A stretch of 10,267 nucleotides of DNA from Phoronis ovalis. Lineage: Eukaryota; Phoronida; Phoronidae. The stretch is from NCBI GenBank assembly GCA_028565635.1, contig JAOXYB010065756.1, forward strand, positions 1-10,267. The letters run 5' to 3'. How positions within the stretch are numbered: the stretch's first letter is position 1; every line of letters begins with the position of its first letter. Both the position numbers and the translations under genes were made by a program. This document shows, one piece after another, positions 7,003-10,267 of the stretch. The notes under the pieces were generated by a model. That model ran no database searches. It was given only the letters and a program-made list of their open reading frames with translations, and had not been told where the DNA came from.

Positions 7003-7437
7003 CTACCATTGACCGCTATGTTGATTCTGTTCGGAATAATTCGGTCGCAGTACTATATTAGAATTTATATGATGACCATCAACTTGCACATCATTAATAT
7101 ACCAGACGCTAAGAGAATCACAATTAACACCTCTTGTAGGGCTGGGTGATTTCTTCCAAACGCAACATATTTTTGTAAGATCATTCGTGATTATCCCTCT
7201 TACCAATTTATCTCGTATTGAATATATAAATGAATTTAACAAAGGAATGAGATACAAAAAATAACCCGATGCTTGGCTCCATTTATGCAACGAAATATTT
7301 CCCGCCGATAGCTCTAGATCCCAGAATATTCCTCCATCAACTATAATGTTAATAACGAAAGGCAACCAACACGTAGAGCTAGAACCCAATATCAAGACTA
7401 TTGTCACTGTCGTTCTGTTCAAACGTTGCTTCTTTAC
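7003..7437 (-). CDS. Class A (rhodopsin-like) GPCR, C-terminal part (TM6 to tail), 5' end missing
   Basis: An open frame of 144 codons from just after a TGA (7438-7440) to TAG (7003-7005). It reads: basic end of intracellular loop 3 (KKQRLNR), TM6 with the hallmark CWLP (CWxP switch, 7371-7360), an extracellular loop with sequon NIS, TM7 (SGYFLYLIPLLNSFIY) with NSFIY in place of NPxxY, helix 8 (SIRDKLVRGII), a Cys pair (ICC) suited to palmitoylation, and a Ser-rich tail of about 50 residues. Such receptors signal from the plasma membrane through G proteins; the ligand cannot be told. The Pro-to-Ser change in NPxxY occurs in natural receptors. TM1-TM5 are not found upstream, where an inverted-repeat element starts 31 bases away; no good acceptor is visible at the break. 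So this is either a last exon with a weak acceptor or, more likely, a 5'-truncated gene copy. No inner stop or frameshift is present, unlike its relative at 3163-3960. Confidence 0.85.
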   Translation of the reverse strand, partial: VKKQRLNRTTVTIVLILGSSSTCWLPFVINIIVDGGIFWDLELSAGNISLHKWSQASGYFLYLIPLLNSFIYSIRDKLVRGIITNDLTKICCVWKKSPSPTRGVNCDSLSVWYINDVQVDGHHINSNIVLRPNYSEQNQHSGQW

Positions 7438-7468
7438 TCATCAGATCATCAGATCATTAAGGGGGAAC

Positions 7469-7680
7469 CCTTGGGGTCCGACTCAAATATATTACTGGTA
7501 CCTATGTACGTGAATAGGTTTTTGAAAAAGCCTCTAAATGCGTTTTTCCATTATCGAAAGATGTAACCTAAATGCGTAACGCGCGTTAACGTGCTTAATT
7601 ACTTCTTAAAAGTAACACTTTTTACGCGTGTTTGTTCACGCACATGCGTACCAATCACTGATAAGAGTCGGACCCCCAGG
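7469..7680. mobile_element. MITE-like element with 48-bp terminal inverted repeats
   Basis: The left 48 bases (7469-7516) and the reverse complement of the right 48 (7680-7633) align without gaps at 36 of 48 positions. Matching blocks include GGTCCGACTC, TGGTAC and CGTGAA. The 116-base core has no coding capacity and includes a perfect 12-base palindrome TAACGCGCGTTA (7577-7588). Size (about 210 bases), long inverted repeats and no open frame fit a miniature inverted-repeat transposable element moved by a transposase coded elsewhere. G-rich bases outside the left repeat (7461-7465) may belong to it, so the exact ends and the target duplication are unsure. It lies directly upstream of the receptor fragment. 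Confidence 0.78.
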
Positions 7681-7764
7681 AGGGAAACGGTTGGATAGTT
7701 ATGTGTTAGGATCCGGGATTAGGTTTCCTGCAGACATTACCAATCAAGCCCGGGGGGCCTCTAC

Positions 7765-7957
7765 AAAAGATTACATACCAGTATGCTAGGCACCAAAAAA
7801 AATGAGAAATCCCTGCCCGGGAGAAGAATTTTGAAAAATATTTACCCCTTTGAACAAAAGCACCAAAAATCATATCCCTTAAAATAAAAATCATCAGAAA
7901 ACCTACCCCTTAACCAGAATACAAGGGAAAATATCCCTGTAATAATCCCATGCAAAG
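7765..7957. repeat. Degenerate ~31-bp tandem array
   Basis: Units of 30-31 bases follow one another at 7804, 7834, 7865, 7896 and 7927, with a related unit at 7765-7794. Each has an A-rich start, a central CCCTT or CCCCTT, and an A-rich end often closing in CACC or CATC. Units are only about half identical, so the array is old. The 62-codon minus-strand open frame here is a by-product of this periodicity. To its left is a GC-rich patch (CCCGGGGGGCC at 7750-7760). Confidence 0.6.
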
Positions 7958-8065
7958 ATGTTATATATTCAACATTTAAGGCATACAGAAAATAACGAAG
8001 CATATATAATACAATATTTTAATTTATTTAGGTTGATTAATATAGAGAATAAAGGGCTGAGATTC

Positions 8066-8223
8066 TTAGAAATGAGGGACGAGTAACGAGTCCTTTGTGT
8101 GCGCTTGTCACCTGCGTTATAGCACGAAATAAAAGAAAACATTTCGAATTTTTAAGAAAAACGTCTACTAGTTGTTCACGTTTTAGTAAGCACATATTTT
8201 ATTCGTTACTCGCCGCTCTCTAA
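8066..8223. mobile_element. Short inverted-repeat element (MITE-like)
   Basis: CGAGTAACGA (8080-8089) is the exact reverse complement of TCGTTACTCG (8203-8212). The similarity goes on outwards: left TTAGAAATGAGGGACGAG against right (reverse complement) TTAGAGAGCGGCGAG, with a 2-base gap. This gives inverted ends of about 22-24 bases around a core of about 110 bases with no coding capacity. The left repeat is followed by GTCC, making a local hairpin (GGAC...GTCC, 8078-8093). The size and structure suggest another non-autonomous DNA transposon, of a different family from the one at 7469-7680. Confidence 0.55.
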
Positions 8224-8860
8224 TATCATAGATTTAACCGTCAGATTATAATATTGTAGATACAACAGATTATGAATCGTAAAAAATATAAGTTTAAAAT
8301 GCAGGTACAACAGTTTGTGATCATGATTCCAGTAGAATAGTTTTACATTTTGTTCCCATATTTTAATTACCACTTTCTACACTATACATTGGATTACATA
8401 ATTTAGATGTCTTCACATTTCATGAATGAGCTAATATTTTGGAATTATAAGCTGAGCAAAACGAAGAGTATCTTTATTTGACAGTAAACTATTTTAACAT
8501 TGTCATGACAAATTTCGCTATATTTTTGTGTTTTAATCAATGCATTAAGAAATAATAATATTGTATTAAATTTTATTCAACATGTTCAGTTTGCCATTGT
8601 GTTCATCATGAGTATTTCTATAATTCATCATGCTGTTTGCTATATTATGCATTTTGACCCCAATAGATAAGTTTGTTTGTGGTAGATATTTTAAAGTTTG
8701 GGTTCTTGTAAATGCACATTTGGCATCTCTGTGAATTTTACACTTTTGTCATTTCCTACAGGATACTTATTTTGTTCGCTTATCACTTTACCTAAATTCC
8801 ACCTTCTACGAATGCGAATGATAAGATAGAGTGCCAATCTCTGTGAGCAAGGAACAATAA
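8224..8860. other. No supported gene
   Basis: AT-rich DNA. One plus-strand frame around 8512-8669 encodes a hydrophobic stretch with IQHVQFAIVFI but has no start, splice borders or conserved histidine box, so it is left uncalled. No repeats of note were seen. Confidence 0.45.
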
Positions 8861-8863
8861 TTA

Positions 8864-8888
8864 GCGCCATCTACCGTTTCAGGTGGCG
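8864..8888 (-). promoter_or_regulatory. CTCF/YY1-like core TAGATGGCGC with small hairpin
   Basis: On the minus strand 8873-8864 reads TAGATGGCGC, matching the animal CTCF core (YAGRKGGCGC) and containing the YY1 core GATGGC. On the plus strand CGCCA (8865-8869) can pair with TGGCG (8884-8888). It lies about 260-350 bases upstream of the open exon ending at 9524. A match by eye to a short degenerate motif is weak evidence of binding. Confidence 0.3.
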
Positions 8889-9123
8889 ACATTTTATTCT
8901 AATATTATTTGACTAAAAATTGTCATTGTAGTGTATATCTATTGTAGCAGACATATTCAGCGAAAAGATGTTCAAACACCATTTACATGTATACCGGTGT
9001 ATAGCGAAAATTGCAGGAACCCCATCTTGAAAATATATATTGCAAACAATCGTAGGTTTCCTTTTTGGACTGATAAAGACTTTTTGGAACATTTTACGTT
9101 TAAAAATACAATGTGTATATTGA

Positions 9124-9524
9124 AAAAGGCAAATCCGGAAACCATATGGTCTCTACTACATTTTATCTTGTCGCACCCAGGGCGTCCACAGAAGGACGAT
9201 TGCAACCGCCAGATGGCGGTACTGGTTTAGTACTACTTTGACAAACAAATCTTTGCGCCGACGTACCCAAAACACAACATTTCATCCACGTGCATTTTTA
9301 GATGCAATAATATGGAATGCAGAAATGCTTAAAGTTTATGTCAAAAACCAGACTATACAAATGTTTTTAAAAGTAAACGGACTAAAGCAATATTTGGTTA
9401 TTTTCATTCCGCGGCATATTTCTCAAAGCGCATTAATTTGTACAAGTTCGTTATCCGGGACATTTCCGGTTCAGTATGTTACTGGGGAAGCCGACCCGGT
9501 AGATTTAATGATTGATAGTGAAAG
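9124..9524 (+). CDS. Candidate 5' coding exon of an unrecognised gene
   Basis: One frame is open from 9124 to a consensus splice donor GAAAG|GTAAGC at 9524/9525; the in-frame TAA is made by the donor itself, as expected when an exon ends there. The best ATG is at 9325 (purine at -3), giving MLKVYVKNQTIQMFLKVNG, then a middle part with IFIPRHISQSALICTSSL and an acidic end with EADPVDLMIDSE, 66 codons plus two bases (phase 2). No family is recognised. The stretch 9160-9500 has clearly more CpG than the rest of the window, as would fit a promoter and first exon. A second frame, 8931-9230, is also open and protein-like (e.g. ILKIYIANNRRFPFWTDKDF) and overlaps; no intron or simple splice joins the two, so either a frameshifted old gene or a chance frame is possible. 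The next exon was not found before the window end. Confidence 0.33.
9205..9220. promoter_or_regulatory. Near-palindromic CTCF/YY1-like site ACCGCCAGATGGCGGT
   Basis: ACCGCCA and TGGCGGT are perfect inverted arms around a 2-base centre. The same bases fit the CTCF core CCRSYAGRKGGC and contain the YY1 core on both strands. It lies in the CpG-richer part of the candidate first exon, 341 bases from the similar site at 8864. The reverse-complement arrangement of the two sites is of interest for looping or promoter function. Confidence 0.35.
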
Positions 9525-9529
9525 GTAAG

Positions 9530-10079
9530 CTTGAGACTACATTTTGATATACACATTGGCAATCAAATATTGAATCTAATTCATTTCTGTAGTTAGGTAC
9601 TGTAGGAAACTTTATGTTCAGCAGCCCAGCTGTATTGTGTGCAAATATTGACACGTTTGCAAAAACAGTATTTAGTATATTAAGTATAACAACTATATGA
9701 CTATATGGTATAGACTGTAGACGTATTCCTGGTTCATGACGTTCTGCACTGGCTCTTGATAGTCTGACTTGTGAGCTGTGCGAACAGTCATGGAAACTTA
9801 CGTAGCCAATTACAGTGAAAGTGCCCACACTTCGAAATATATGTATTTCCAACCAAATTAGTTCATACATCATTGTCCAGATACTCTCTGATTATCCATC
9901 TTCAACTTCAACTACTCGCTTCACCATTTGAAAATCCTGAATTCAGTTTTTACCATGCAGTAAGCTTGTTTTACCCTGAGCCTCACATACCAACCCAGTT
10001 TTTTGGCAAGTACCCCATCCCTGTGGGTGCCAGCGCAGGAGTTGCAAATAGGCATAGAAGTAGTTAGTTCTGCAAGCAT
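9530..10079. other. No supported gene; possible intron
   Basis: Follows the consensus donor at 9524 and may be intron. A 122-codon minus-strand frame (9505-9873) and a 64-codon plus-strand frame (9873-10067, with FYPEPHIPTQFFGKYPIPVG) have no recognisable domain or supporting splice pattern. Confidence 0.4.
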
Positions 10080-10125
10080 ATGACCCTTACTTGTGGACAG
10101 CTTACAGCTTGTCCGTGAGGGTCAT
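10080..10125. repeat. Hairpin: ATGACCCT...AGGGTCAT with inner stem
   Basis: ATGACCCT (10080-10087) pairs exactly with AGGGTCAT (10118-10125). After one mismatch, AC pairs with GT, and beyond a 4-base bulge GGACA (10095-10099) pairs with TGTCC (10110-10114). The stem is thus about 15 pairs around a loop that includes CTTACAG. The T-loop and anticodon features of a tRNA are absent. It may be a small RNA structure or an end of a mobile element. Confidence 0.7.
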
Positions 10126-10144
10126 GGCCGGCTCATATCTCAGA

Positions 10145-10176
10145 TAGGGGGAAGTTCGAAAACACTTACTTCCCTA
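10145..10176. repeat. Small hairpin TAGGGGGAAG...CTTCCCTA
   Basis: TAGGG-GAAG (10145-10154, with two extra G against the right arm) can pair with CTTCCCTA (10169-10176) around a 14-base loop. It lies 20 bases after the larger hairpin at 10080-10125; the two together suggest a structured repeat whose right part may continue. Confidence 0.55.
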
Positions 10177-10267
10177 TTAAATTCCACCACAATGTTTGCT
10201 TCTGCCTATTCCTTGACTACTCCGCTTCTTATAATCCCGTATTCAAATAACTTAATCAATGATTCAA

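Noticed and set aside
7706-7894. 62-codon minus-strand frame
   Set aside because: It is produced by the 31-bp degenerate array and the adjoining GC-rich patch.
8512-8669. Open frame with IQHVQFAIVFI, reminiscent of the QxxQF segment of fatty-acid elongases (ELO family)
   Set aside because: Only one short motif fits; the histidine box, neighbouring helices, start codon and splice borders are missing. Hydrophobic frames rich in Ile and Phe arise easily in AT-rich DNA.
9505-9873. 122-codon minus-strand open frame
   Set aside because: No domain, signal peptide or splice support, and it overlaps the candidate exon end on the other strand. Length alone is not convincing.
10145-10176. Possible tRNA T-arm (AGTTCGAAA)
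   Set aside because: No acceptor stem, D-arm or anticodon arm could be placed around it.

Overview
This window looks like nuclear DNA from an invertebrate animal. It is AT-rich, gene-poor and full of short non-autonomous repeats. The coding signals are short exons with GT-AG borders and class A (rhodopsin-like) G-protein-coupled receptor sequence. Nothing resembles bacterial operon structure. No rRNA, CRISPR array or convincing tRNA was found by eye. I cannot name the species. The receptor family looks like one of the lineage-specific class A expansions seen in marine invertebrates, but that is inference.

Layout: 1-77 is a GC-rich edge that looks like the end of a transposable element. 262-642 (-) is an unrecognised open frame with one hydrophobic segment. 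725-877 (+) could be the start of a receptor. 1886-2195 (-) is a possible two-exon small secreted protein: signal peptide, perfect donor, downstream AATAAA. 3163-3960 (-) is a clear class A receptor pseudogene. 4695-4774 is a perfect-period 20-bp tandem repeat. 5219-5621 (+) is a possible three-exon 3' end of an unrecognised gene. 5895-6742 holds a scattered 17-bp motif family, interrupted by a G/C-ended element at 6128-6384. 7003-7437 (-) is an intact class A receptor C-terminal part (TM6, TM7, helix 8, tail), and a miniature inverted-repeat element (7469-7680) lies immediately upstream of where the reading frame is lost. 7765-7957 is a degenerate 31-bp tandem array, and 8066-8223 is a second inverted-repeat element. 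8860-9524 (+) is a CpG-richer zone with CTCF/YY1-like motifs and an open exon ending in a consensus splice donor. The right end carries two hairpins.

The best-supported biology is a pair of related receptor loci, both on the minus strand and about 3 kb apart. One is heavily decayed and one still has an open C-terminal half. They share TM6, TM7/helix 8 and a short stretch of identical DNA. This is what a birth-and-death receptor cluster with mobile-element turnover looks like. The other candidate genes rest on splice signals and open frames only, and need transcript data.
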